In this document: positions 32,874-41,040 of the stretch, piece after piece
Position numbering within the stretch: the stretch's first letter is position 1
Layout of the letters: each line of letters opens with the position of its first letter
Origin: Nioella sp965215655
GTDB taxonomy: Bacteria > Pseudomonadota > Alphaproteobacteria > Rhodobacterales > Rhodobacteraceae
Direction of reading: 5' to 3'
Length of the DNA stretch: 64,000 nt
Assembly (NCBI RefSeq): GCF_965215655.1
Contig: NZ_OZ244111.1
Coordinates: 3,658,001-3,722,000, forward strand
Program-made: the position numbers and the translations under genes
Notes under the pieces: model-generated
What the model was told of the DNA's origin: nothing
What the model saw: only the letters and a program-made list of their open reading frames with translations
Databases searched by the model: none

Positions 32874-33902
32874 TCAGCGGGCGCGGGCCTGCGCGAAGGA
32901 CAGCAGGCGGCGGCTTTGTTCGTCCCACAGATGCAGTCGGGCATTGGCCAGGCTCTCGCGGATCGTCATCCGGTTGCGGCCCGCCAGTTCGGCATGATCG
33001 CGCAGCACCTCTGGCAGCCGGTAGAACGGGATGCGGCTGTAAAGGTGATGAACGTGGTGAATGCCGATATTGGCGCTGAGCCATTGCAGCAGGGCGGGCA
33101 TGACGTAATGCGAGCTGCCGTTCAGGGCGGCGTCATGGACCTGCCAGTCTTCCTCGGCATCCCATTGGGTGGTTTCGAACTGGTGCTGGACATAGAACAG
33201 CCACATGCCTGCCGTCGCCGCCAGCAGGGTCGAGGGCAGGAAGATCAGCAGGATGGGCATCACCCCGCCGAAATAGAGCATCAGCCCCAGACCGATCAGA
33301 ATCGCCGCATTGGTGCCCATGGCGCTGATCCAGTATCTGGCGCTGGCCATCAGACCGAGCGGCAGGCGGTTTTGCAGGAAGAACAGGTATCCCGGCCCAA
33401 GGCCGAACAGCACAACCGGGTTGCGGTATAGCCGGTACAGCAGCCGACCCATGGGCGGCAGCGCGCGATATTCGGCAACGGTCAGCGTGTGCACATCGCC
33501 GATGCCGCGCCGTCCCAGATTGCCGGAATTGCTGTGATGGATCGAATGGGTGCGCCGCCAGACGTCATAGGGCGTCAGCGTCAGAACCCCCAGAACCCGT
33601 CCCAGCCAGTCGCTGACCGTGCGGTTATTGAAGAACGCGCCATGGCCGCAATCGTGCTGGATGCAGAAGAGCCGCAGCAGGAAGGCGGCGTTGATCGAGG
33701 ATATGGCAAGGGTCAGCCAGTAGCTGACAGATAGCGACCACCAGGCCAGAACCCAGAGCGATAGGAACGGGCCGATCGTGATCGCAAGTTCATAGGTACT
33801 GCGTGATGTGTTCGGTTCCCGGTATTTCGCCAGAACCTTGATCCAGTCGCGCGCCGCGCGCGGTTCAGGCTGATGCCCGGTAAGTTCAGTGTGATCGGAC
33901 AT
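32874..33902 (-). CDS. Membrane fatty acid desaturase
   Basis: A 342-residue membrane-bound di-iron desaturase. All three histidine boxes are present: HDCGH near residue 85, HSIHH near 121 and HHVHH near 283, set between four or more hydrophobic segments. It introduces a double bond into acyl chains, probably of membrane lipids, using electrons from ferredoxin or a similar donor. ATG 33902 (AGG just upstream) is preferred; an ATG at 33938 would add 12 residues. The internal QTQWDAEEDWQVHDAAL-like segment before the third box is typical of bacterial omega-type desaturases. Its only close neighbour on the strand is the exported orphan. Confidence 0.9.
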   Translation of the reverse strand: MSDHTELTGHQPEPRAARDWIKVLAKYREPNTSRSTYELAITIGPFLSLWVLAWWSLSVSYWLTLAISSINAAFLLRLFCIQHDCGHGAFFNNRTVSDWLGRVLGVLTLTPYDVWRRTHSIHHSNSGNLGRRGIGDVHTLTVAEYRALPPMGRLLYRLYRNPVVLFGLGPGYLFFLQNRLPLGLMASARYWISAMGTNAAILIGLGLMLYFGGVMPILLIFLPSTLLAATAGMWLFYVQHQFETTQWDAEEDWQVHDAALNGSSHYVMPALLQWLSANIGIHHVHHLYSRIPFYRLPEVLRDHAELAGRNRMTIRESLANARLHLWDEQSRRLLSFAQARAR

Positions 33903-33991
33903 GAGCCTGCATATTTTATCTGTGTCTGATGACCCCATACACCAGGAATAGGGGTTCGCCTATGACACATTGCGACCGGAGCGCAAAAACA

Positions 33992-34041
33992 CCTGCGCAA
34001 ACCGTCGCGCAGGCGGGATGCGGTCCCCGCTTGCGCGGGGA
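33992..34041 (-). terminator. Two tandem hairpins after the enoyl-CoA hydratase gene
   Basis: CCTGCGC/GCGCAGG (33992-33998 and 34007-34013) and TCCCCGC/GCGGGGA (34024-34030 and 34035-34041, loop TTGC) are both perfect 7-bp stems. They lie 10-58 bases after the stop on the minus strand. No T-run is present. Confidence 0.45.
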
Positions 34042-34050
34042 TGACAGGGG

Positions 34051-34827
34051 TCAGCGGTCGCGGAACTGCGCTTCGCGCTTTTCCAGGAAGGCGGCCATGC
34101 CCTCCTTCTGGTCTTCGCTGGCGAACATGGAATGGAACAGGCGGCGTTCGAATTTCAGACCTTCGGCCAGCGTGGTCTCATAGCTGCGGTTCACCGCCTC
34201 TTTCGCGGCCATCGACGAGATCAGCGATTTTTCCGCGATCTTGGCGGCGGCGCCCATGGCTTCGTCCATCAGCTTCTTGGCAGGGACGACGCGGCTGACG
34301 AGGCCAGAGCGTTCGGCTTCTTCCGCATCCATGAACCGGCCGGTCAGGTTCATGTCCATGGCCTTCGACTTGCCGACAAAGCGGGTCAGGCGCTGGCTGC
34401 CGCCCATGCCTGCGATGACGCCGAGGTTGATTTCGGGCTGGCCGAACTTGGCCGTGTCGCTGGCAATGATGAAATCACAGGCCATGGCCAGTTCGCAACC
34501 GCCACCAAGAGCGTAACCGGACACGGCGGCGATGATCGGCTTGCGGATGCGGATCATCCGGTCGGAGGCATCTGCGAACAGGTCCTCGGTGAAGACCTCG
34601 GTAAAGCTCTTGTCCGACATTTCCTTGATGTCGGCCCCGGCGGCGAAGGCTTTTTCCGACCCGGTGATGACCACGCAGCGGACCTTGTCGTTTCCATCGG
34701 CGCTTTCCAGCGCATCGCAAAGTTCGGCCAGAAGCTTGGTGTTCAGCGCATTCAGCGCATCCGGCCGGTTCAGCTTGATAAGGCAGATATGCTCTTCGAT
34801 CTCGACGATCAGGGTCTCGTAGGCCAT
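34051..34827 (-). CDS. Enoyl-CoA hydratase
   Basis: A 258-residue crotonase-fold protein. The oxyanion loops are in AFAAGADIKEM and SGYALGGGCELAMACDFIIA. The two catalytic glutamates of short-chain hydratases are recognisable in GGGCELAM and in QPEINLGVIAGMGGSQRLTR. It hydrates trans-2-enoyl-CoA in beta-oxidation. Length and sequence match the widespread short-chain hydratase of Rhodobacterales. It follows mutM on the same strand after 66 bases; no other beta-oxidation gene is adjacent, so it probably acts with enzymes encoded elsewhere. Confidence 0.93.
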   Translation of the reverse strand: MAYETLIVEIEEHICLIKLNRPDALNALNTKLLAELCDALESADGNDKVRCVVITGSEKAFAAGADIKEMSDKSFTEVFTEDLFADASDRMIRIRKPIIAAVSGYALGGGCELAMACDFIIASDTAKFGQPEINLGVIAGMGGSQRLTRFVGKSKAMDMNLTGRFMDAEEAERSGLVSRVVPAKKLMDEAMGAAAKIAEKSLISSMAAKEAVNRSYETTLAEGLKFERRLFHSMFASEDQKEGMAAFLEKREAQFRDR

Positions 34828-34893
34828 TCGGTGCGTCCCGGTATTGTTGTCCCTCGGATGCGAAGGGTTATCAGCCCCGGCGCGCGGTTCAAG

Positions 34894-35757
34894 CTATCTT
34901 TGACAGGTGGGGCAATAGAAGCTGGACCGACCGGACTGCACGATCCGGCGGATGGTCGCCGAACAGCCGGGGGTGGCACAAGGCGCGCCCTCGCGGCCAT
35001 AGACCTGAAAATTATGTTGAAAATAGCCCAGTTCCCCATCGGTCTGGCGATGATCGCGCAGGGAGGAGCCACCCGCCTCGATCGCCTCTGACAGCACATC
35101 GCGGATGATCGGAACCAGCGCCTCGCAACGTTGCGTCGCGATGCGGCCTGCGGCGCGTTTGGGGGAGATGCGGGCGCGATACAGCACTTCGCAGACGTAG
35201 ATATTGCCCAGACCGGCCACGATTCGCTGGTCCAGCAGGGCGGATTTGATCGGCATCTTTCGGTCTTTGAGGCGCGCGGCGAGATAGGGGCCGTCGAAGG
35301 CGTTGCCGAAGGGTTCGGGGCCGAGAACCGCCAGCAGGGGGTGCGCGTCCTGCGAGGCCGTCTGCATCAGGTCCATCGCACCGAAGCGGCGGGCGTCGTT
35401 GAAGGTGATCCGCGCGCCGCCTTCCATGTCGAGCACGACGTGATCGTGTTTCTCCGGCGCAGGGTGGTCGTGGTGGAACTGGCCGGGCATGTCCCTGCCC
35501 TGCGCGCCAGAGACCAGCATGCGACCCGACATGCCCAGATGGATCAGCAGCGTTTCGCCCGTGGACAGATCGGCGAGGATGTATTTCGACCGCCGCCTAA
35601 GCTGCTGAACCGTTGCGCCTGTCAGCCGTGCACCCATGTCGGATGGGAAGGGCCAGCGCAGATCAGGGCGGCGCACATCCGCTTTCACAATGCGTTTACC
35701 CTCCATCACAGGGGCAAGCCCGCGACGGACTGTCTCGACTTCGGGCAGTTCGGGCAT
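34894..35757 (-). CDS. mutM: Formamidopyrimidine-DNA glycosylase (Fpg/MutM)
   Basis: A 287-residue bifunctional glycosylase/AP lyase that removes 8-oxoguanine and formamidopyrimidines. The start MPELPEVETVRRGL supplies the catalytic Pro2 and Glu3. The helix-two-turn-helix motif lies around KSALLDQRIVAGLGNIYVCE. The C-terminal zinc finger has four cysteines (CATPGCSAT and FYCPTCQR). ATG 35757 is required because Pro2 is the nucleophile after Met removal; the longer open frame upstream is not coding. It is divergent from ubiE with a 103-base gap. Confidence 0.97.
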   Translation of the reverse strand: MPELPEVETVRRGLAPVMEGKRIVKADVRRPDLRWPFPSDMGARLTGATVQQLRRRSKYILADLSTGETLLIHLGMSGRMLVSGAQGRDMPGQFHHDHPAPEKHDHVVLDMEGGARITFNDARRFGAMDLMQTASQDAHPLLAVLGPEPFGNAFDGPYLAARLKDRKMPIKSALLDQRIVAGLGNIYVCEVLYRARISPKRAAGRIATQRCEALVPIIRDVLSEAIEAGGSSLRDHRQTDGELGYFQHNFQVYGREGAPCATPGCSATIRRIVQSGRSSFYCPTCQR

Positions 35758-35860
35758 GGCGGGCCTTTCAATGGGGGGCGGCGCATTGTAACGCCACGGA
35801 CAAGCCCTATAAGAAGGGAGAGTTTCTGGCGAGGGCAAGACCCCCGGAAAGGATGACAGG

Positions 35861-36613
35861 ATGAGCGACGCAGACGGACGCACCACGCATTTCGGGTTTC
35901 AGACCGTGGCCGAGGACGAAAAGGCCGGAAAGGTCCACGGGGTCTTCACCAATGTCGCCTCCAAATACGATGTGATGAACGACGTGATGTCGGTCGGCAT
36001 CCACCGGGTCTGGAAAGACGCGATGATGGACTGGCTCGCGCCGCGCGACGGGGTGAAGCTGCTGGATGTGGCGGGGGGGACCGGGGATATTTCCTTCCGG
36101 TTTCTGAAACGTGCGCCAGGGGCGCATGCCACGGTTCTGGACATGACGGAATCGATGCTGATCGAGGGGCAGAAGCGGGCCGAGGCCGAAAGCATGGCCG
36201 AAAAGCTCGACTGGATCGTTGGGGACGCGATGGCGCTGCCGTTTGAGGATAACAGCTTTGACGTCTACACGATCAGCTTTGGTATCCGGAACGTGACGCG
36301 GATTGGCGATGCGCTGTCGGAGGCTTATCGGGTGCTGAAACCCGGCGGGCGGTTGATGGTGCTGGAGTTCAGCCAGTTGCCGAATGAGGGGATGCAGAAA
36401 CTTTATGACCTTTATTCCTTCAACGTGATCCCGAAGATGGGCAAGGTCATCGCCAATGATGCGGACAGCTATCAGTACCTTGTCGAGAGCATCCGCAAGT
36501 TTCCGGATCAGGAGATGTTTGCCAGCATGATCCGCGAGGCGGGGTTCGACATGGTCAAATATCGCAACCTGTCCATGGGCATCGCGGCGCTGCATTCGGG
36601 CTGGAAGATCTGA
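35861..36613 (+). CDS. ubiE: Demethylmenaquinone/2-octaprenyl-6-methoxy-1,4-benzoquinol C-methyltransferase
   Basis: A 250-residue class I SAM methyltransferase of quinone synthesis. HFGFQTVAEDEKAGKVHGVF, then YDVMNDVMSVGIHRVWK, is the UbiE N-terminal signature. SAM motif I is LLDVAGGTGDISFRFLK, and YTISFGIRNVTRIGDALSEA is the conserved post-motif region. In a ubiquinone-only organism it makes the C-2 methylation. ubiB follows after 1 base, so both genes form a quinone-biosynthesis operon. Confidence 0.97.
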   Translation: MSDADGRTTHFGFQTVAEDEKAGKVHGVFTNVASKYDVMNDVMSVGIHRVWKDAMMDWLAPRDGVKLLDVAGGTGDISFRFLKRAPGAHATVLDMTESMLIEGQKRAEAESMAEKLDWIVGDAMALPFEDNSFDVYTISFGIRNVTRIGDALSEAYRVLKPGGRLMVLEFSQLPNEGMQKLYDLYSFNVIPKMGKVIANDADSYQYLVESIRKFPDQEMFASMIREAGFDMVKYRNLSMGIAALHSGWKI

Positions 36614-36614
36614 G

Positions 36615-38147
36615 ATGCGGGGCCCCCACAACATCTGGCGTCTGATCCGCACCGGCGCGACCTTTGAACGGACCGGCGCCATGGCCGAGGCGCTGGAGGC
36701 GATGGACGCGCCGCGTAGCGTTCGGCTGGGGCTGCGTATTCTGGCCTGGCCGTTCAAATGGCTGGGGTTGAGAGGCGATACCAGCCTGCCGCCGCTGGTG
36801 CGGGCGCTGACCGCCCTTGGCCCGGCCTATATCAAGTTCGGGCAGATCCTGTCGACGCGCCCCGATGTGGTGGGGCCGGAGCTGGCGACGGAACTCAGGG
36901 TTCTTCAGGACAAGCTGCCACCCTTTGACAGCGCCATCGCCAAACGCACCATCGCGCATGAGCTGGAGACGCCGGTTGAGGAGCTTTTCACCGAGTTCTC
37001 GGAGCCCGTCGCCGCGGCCTCCATCGCGCAGGTTCATCGCGCGCGCTTGCGGGAAACCGGGCAGGAGGTGGCCGTCAAGGTACTGCGCCCCGGGATCGAG
37101 CGCGCCTTCCGCAAGGATATCGACGCCTTTTACCTGATGGCGAACTGGATCGAGACGCTGTCGCCCGCGTCGCGCCGGTTGCGCCCGCAGGATGTGATCG
37201 AGCATTTCGAGGGCGTGGTGATGCGGGAGTTGGACCTGCGCATCGAAAGTTCCGCCGCCGGGGAGTTTGCCGCGCGCACCGAGGGCGATGAGGGCTTTAC
37301 CGTTCCGGCGGTCAACTGGTTCCTCTGTTCGCGCCGGGTGATGATGCTGGATTGGGCCGAGGGCGTGTCTTTCAGCGATATCGAGGCCATCGACGCGGCG
37401 GGCCATGACCGCACGGCGCTGGCTGAACGGGTCCTTCAGATGTTCCTGCGCCACGCGCTGCGTGACGGGTTCTTCCACGCCGATATGCACCAGGGCAACC
37501 TGAAGGTCGCGCCGAACGGCGATATCGTGGCGCTGGATTTCGGGATCATGGGGCGGCTCGATGAATATACCCGCCGGGTCTATGCCGAGATCCTGATGGG
37601 CTTCATCCGCCGCGACTACCGCCGCGTGGCCGAGGTGCATTTCGAGGCGGGATACGTGCCTGCTGACCGCGATATCGACGAGTTCGCGCAGGCGCTGCGG
37701 TCTGTGGGCGAGCCGATCTTCGGCATGGATGCCAGCCGCATTTCCATGGCGCGGCTGCTGTCCTACCTCTTCGAGGTAACGGAACAATTCGGAATGGAGA
37801 CCCGGACCGAGCTGATCCTTCTGCAACGCACCATGGTGGTTGTCGAAGGCGTCGCCCGATCGCTGGATGAAAACATCAATATCTGGAGCACCGCACGCCC
37901 GGTGGTGGAACAGTACATCACCGAAAATCTTGGCCCCAAGGCGATGCTGCGTGACCTTGTGCGCACGGCACAGGTGCTGTCCCGCTTTGGCCCGCGCCTG
38001 CCGCAGATGGCGCAGGATGCGCTGCTGTCCCATGCCAATACGCTGCCGCCGCCGCGCCGGTCGCGGGTGGCAGAGCGGCTGGCCTATCTGGTGGGCGGCG
38101 TGCTGCTGGCCTTCGCCTCGGTCGCGGTCTGGGAATTCTGGTTCTGA
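36615..38147 (+). CDS. ubiB: Ubiquinone biosynthesis accessory ATPase UbiB (ABC1/COQ8 family)
   Basis: A 510-residue protein-kinase-like ATPase needed for ubiquinone synthesis. The family KxGQ motif is YIKFGQILSTRPDVVGPELA. The Ala-rich nucleotide loop is AAASIAQVHRA, the catalytic loop is HADMHQGNLKV and the metal motif is ALDFGIMGRL. One or two C-terminal hydrophobic helices (YLVGGVLLAFASVAVWEFWF) anchor it in the membrane. It starts 1 base after the ubiE stop. The length is close to E. coli UbiB. Confidence 0.96.
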   Translation: MRGPHNIWRLIRTGATFERTGAMAEALEAMDAPRSVRLGLRILAWPFKWLGLRGDTSLPPLVRALTALGPAYIKFGQILSTRPDVVGPELATELRVLQDKLPPFDSAIAKRTIAHELETPVEELFTEFSEPVAAASIAQVHRARLRETGQEVAVKVLRPGIERAFRKDIDAFYLMANWIETLSPASRRLRPQDVIEHFEGVVMRELDLRIESSAAGEFAARTEGDEGFTVPAVNWFLCSRRVMMLDWAEGVSFSDIEAIDAAGHDRTALAERVLQMFLRHALRDGFFHADMHQGNLKVAPNGDIVALDFGIMGRLDEYTRRVYAEILMGFIRRDYRRVAEVHFEAGYVPADRDIDEFAQALRSVGEPIFGMDASRISMARLLSYLFEVTEQFGMETRTELILLQRTMVVVEGVARSLDENINIWSTARPVVEQYITENLGPKAMLRDLVRTAQVLSRFGPRLPQMAQDALLSHANTLPPPRRSRVAERLAYLVGGVLLAFASVAVWEFWF

Positions 38148-38226
38148 GGCCCTCGCGGGTTACGGGATGGACAGGGGGACGGGGCTTTGGGATGGTTCTG
38201 CCAACCTTTCCGCTTGAGTGATCCCC

Positions 38227-39480
38227 ATGGCGCATGACGCGATCCGATCCGAACTGACCGAGCTTTTCATGGCCGGTGTCGCCTCCGCTGACCCGGCGCG
38301 GGCCGTGGCTGAGGCCCTGAAGGCACGCCCGGTCGAGGTGCCTGAGGGCGGAACGCTGATCCTGTTGGCCGTGGGCAAGGCCGCGAACGGTATGATGCAG
38401 GCGGCGCGGTCTGCGGTGCCGGAGGGTGTGCCGACCCGCTGCCTGATCGTCACGAATTACGAGAACCACCGCGATATCGCGGGCGTGGCCTGCTACGGGG
38501 CCGGGCATCCTGTGCCGGATGGCAATGGGGTGATTGCGGGGCTGGCGGTGGAGAAGCTGCTGCGCGAGGCCGGGGGACGGGACGTGGTGTTGGCGCTGAT
38601 TTCCGGTGGGGGATCGGCGTTGCTGCCGGGGCCGGTCAAGGGCCTGACACTGGCGGACAAGGCCGAGGTGAACCGGCTGCTTCTGGCCTCTGGTGCCGAT
38701 ATCGAGGAAACCAACATCGTTCGGCAGGCCCTGTCGCGGTTCAAGGGTGGCGGGCTGTTGCGGCTCGCCGCGCCTGCGCCGGTGCGCAGCCTGATCCTGT
38801 CGGATGTGGTGGGCGACGATCTGCGGGTGATTGCCAGCGGACCGACGGTGGGGCCGATTGCCGATCTGGCGACCGCGCGGCGCGTCGCGGACAAGCTTGG
38901 CATTTGGGAGCGGATGCCAGAGGCCGCGCGTGTGGCGATGGCGCGGGCAGAGGCGCGCGATTCGCTGCCCGACCCGGACGCGGCGCTTGTCGGATCGAAC
39001 GCGATCAGCGTCGCCGCAATGGCGGTTGCGGCGGGACGCCCCGTTCGGGTGGTTGAGCCCCCCCTTATCGGCCCGGTGACGACGGTTGCTGAACAGGTGC
39101 TGGACCTTGCCGCGACCACCCCCCCAGGCACCGCGCTGCTGTTCGGGGGGGAAACCACGGTCGTCTTGCGGGGCGACGGGCGCGGCGGGCGCAATCAGGA
39201 ACTGGCATTGCGCGTGGCGCTGCTGGCCGAGGAACGGGGCCTGCCCGGTGACTGGCTTTTTCTGTCCGGCGGTACGGACGGTCGAGACGGGCCGACCGAC
39301 GCCGCAGGGGCCATTGTGGATCAGGGCAGTCTTGGCCGAATGTGCGCGGCGGGGGCCGACCCGAGGGCGCTGCTGGCCAACAGCGACAGCTATGCGGCGC
39401 TGGCGGCGTCAGGCGATCTGTTGATGACCGGGGCAACGGGAACCAACGTGGCAGACCTTCAGATTTTCCTGACGCTTTGA
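38227..39480 (+). CDS. Glycerate 2-kinase family protein (DUF4147/MOFRL, TtuD/GckA-like)
   Basis: A 417-residue class II glycerate kinase. The N-terminal DUF4147 domain has LLAVGKAANGMMQAA, GAGHPVPDGNG and ALISGGGSALL. The C-terminal MOFRL domain has LLFGGETTVVLRGDGRGGRN and the diagnostic LSGGTDGRDGPTDAAGAIVD. The enzyme phosphorylates D-glycerate, feeding the serine cycle, tartrate or hydroxypyruvate routes into glycolysis. I prefer ATG 38227 (GAGTGA just upstream) to GTG 38218. It follows ubiB by 79 bases and is probably a separate unit. Confidence 0.92.
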   Translation: MAHDAIRSELTELFMAGVASADPARAVAEALKARPVEVPEGGTLILLAVGKAANGMMQAARSAVPEGVPTRCLIVTNYENHRDIAGVACYGAGHPVPDGNGVIAGLAVEKLLREAGGRDVVLALISGGGSALLPGPVKGLTLADKAEVNRLLLASGADIEETNIVRQALSRFKGGGLLRLAAPAPVRSLILSDVVGDDLRVIASGPTVGPIADLATARRVADKLGIWERMPEAARVAMARAEARDSLPDPDAALVGSNAISVAAMAVAAGRPVRVVEPPLIGPVTTVAEQVLDLAATTPPGTALLFGGETTVVLRGDGRGGRNQELALRVALLAEERGLPGDWLFLSGGTDGRDGPTDAAGAIVDQGSLGRMCAAGADPRALLANSDSYAALAASGDLLMTGATGTNVADLQIFLTL

Positions 39481-39498
39481 ACCTTTGCCTTGGCCGAA

Positions 39499-39533
39499 CC
39501 GACAAAAAAGAGTCGGCGGATCGGAAATTTCCG
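39499..39533 (+). promoter_or_regulatory. Hairpin and 12-bp palindrome before the caspase-like gene
   Basis: CCGAC/GTCGG (39499-39503 and 39512-39516) flanks an A-rich loop, a possible terminator of the glycerate kinase gene. The perfect palindrome CGGAAATTTCCG (39522-39533) follows and lies 44 bases before the next start codon, where an operator would sit. Function is not established. Confidence 0.35.
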
Positions 39534-39577
39534 GTCATACTATGCCGCATTAGGTTTGTGATTTTGGGAGACTGGAC

Positions 39578-40978
39578 GTGGTGCGCCCCCGCGGGTTTCT
39601 GGCTCATAGTCTGCTGGTTGTCCTAACGGCTCTGATCGGGCTGGCCCTGCCCGGGCAGTCGCGGGCCGAGCGCGTGGCGCTGATTATCGGCAATTCCGCC
39701 TATTCCTCCAGCCCGCTGATCAACCCCGTCAATGACGCCACCGATATGGCCGAGCGTCTGACCGAGATCGGGTTTCGCGTGCATGGCGACGGGCCGATGC
39801 TGGATCAGGACCTGCACGGCATGCAGGTTGCGATCCGCGATTTCACCCGCAGCCTGAACCCCGGCGATCTGGCGGTGTTCTACTTCGCGGGGCATGGAGT
39901 GGAATACAAGGGCACCAATTACCTGATCCCAACCGATGACGAAGAGATTGCCTTTGCCGAGGATGTGCCGGACTGGGCCTATCCCGCGCCACGCCTTCTG
40001 GAACGGCTGGCGGCGACCGGGGCAACCGGGGTGATCATTCTTGATGCCTGCCGCAACAACCCGCTGCCAGAGCGCGGCGGCGGGCGTGATCTGGGGATCG
40101 GCCTGTCGGCGATGGATACGCCTGCGGGCGCTTCCGCCTTCATCCTTTATGCCGCCGCACCCGGCCAGACCTCGTCCGATGGCGAGGGGCGCAACGGGCT
40201 CTTTACCGGGGCGCTGTTGCAGGCGCTGGAACGGCCCACGCGGCGTATTGATGATATCATGTATGAAGTGTCCTTCGCCGTGCGCAACGCCACGCAGGGC
40301 CGTCAGGTGCCGTGGCTGGAATTTGCCTTTGCCGGAGAGATCCCCCCGCAATTCCAGATCGGCGACGGGCGCGCCGACACAAACGAGGTGCCGGTGCAGG
40401 TAGAGGAGGCCGGTCTGCCCAGTGCGGGCAAGCCCGGCCGGGGGATAGAGGACGAGGGCGACCCGCTTTACGGCACGATTGAGTTGGCCGCCGGTCCGCC
40501 GGAGACCGCCATGGCGCTGGATATGCTGGCAGGCGGGTACGAGGATGCCTCGCAGCTTGGCGGCAATTGTTATGGCTTCGTGGCCAGCAGCCCGGATTTC
40601 CAGCTCGACTGGCAAGAGGCGATTGGCCCGCTCAGGATCACGACGCTCAGCGATGAGGATACGGTGCTGGTGATGCGCCGCCCCGATGGCACATGGCAAT
40701 GCCGGGGCACATCCTCGGATGGATCGGCGCCGGTGCTGGCCCTGTCAGACCTGAGCGCGGGAAGCTACCGCATCTGGGTCGGCACGGAACGGGAGCTGCC
40801 GGTTGCGCCGGATGCCGAACTGATCGTCGAAGCGCTGCTGCCGGAGCCGGTGGCCATCGCGCCGGTCGTTCAGGATGACGCAGGTGCGGGCCTCGGGTTC
40901 ATCGTCACCTCGCCCTCGGAAACGCCGCCCGCCGTTGCATTGAACCCCGAGGCAACGATCGAGCGGGCAATAGACTAG
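39578..40978 (+). CDS. Exported caspase-like (peptidase C14) protein with a shared C-terminal domain
   Basis: A 466-residue protein with a signal peptide (1-30, ending GQSRA). The caspase-like p20 domain spans about 31-250: VALIIGNSAYSSSPLINPVN, catalytic His106 in YFAGHGVEYKG and catalytic Cys158 in IILDACRNNPLP. Both are intact, so it should be active against Arg/Lys- or Asp-type sites. After a linker, residues about 298-418 form a domain that is also found in the adjacent trypsin-like protease. The C-terminal tail (about 420-466) is Pro/Ala-rich. GTG 39578 is preceded by GGGAG. It is probably periplasmic. The trypsin-like gene follows after 62 bases on the same strand. Confidence 0.88.
   Translation: MVRPRGFLAHSLLVVLTALIGLALPGQSRAERVALIIGNSAYSSSPLINPVNDATDMAERLTEIGFRVHGDGPMLDQDLHGMQVAIRDFTRSLNPGDLAVFYFAGHGVEYKGTNYLIPTDDEEIAFAEDVPDWAYPAPRLLERLAATGATGVIILDACRNNPLPERGGGRDLGIGLSAMDTPAGASAFILYAAAPGQTSSDGEGRNGLFTGALLQALERPTRRIDDIMYEVSFAVRNATQGRQVPWLEFAFAGEIPPQFQIGDGRADTNEVPVQVEEAGLPSAGKPGRGIEDEGDPLYGTIELAAGPPETAMALDMLAGGYEDASQLGGNCYGFVASSPDFQLDWQEAIGPLRITTLSDEDTVLVMRRPDGTWQCRGTSSDGSAPVLALSDLSAGSYRIWVGTERELPVAPDAELIVEALLPEPVAIAPVVQDDAGAGLGFIVTSPSETPPAVALNPEATIERAID
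40469..40831 (+). other. Shared protease-associated C-terminal domain, copy in the caspase-like gene
   Basis: Residues about 298-418 align end to end with residues about 307-429 of the neighbouring trypsin-like protein. Shared positions include LAGGxxxAS, C-x-G-x-VA, PDFQ, G-PL, DT, PDG-x-W-x-C and G-x-Y-x-I-x-VGT. The two cysteines are in the same places in both, so a disulfide is likely. It looks like a beta-sandwich related in style to pre-peptidase C-terminal domains. Confidence 0.7.
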
Positions 40979-41040
40979 GTCATTTCGCGGCCCGCATTGG
41001 ACCACGGGCCGGACAAACAGGGTAAGAAAGGATGAGCCAT

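Noticed and set aside
31449..33431. 660-residue plus-strand open frame over the exported orphan and the desaturase
   Set aside because: It spans two minus-strand genes; the desaturase has all three histidine boxes, so the opposite frame cannot also be a normal gene.
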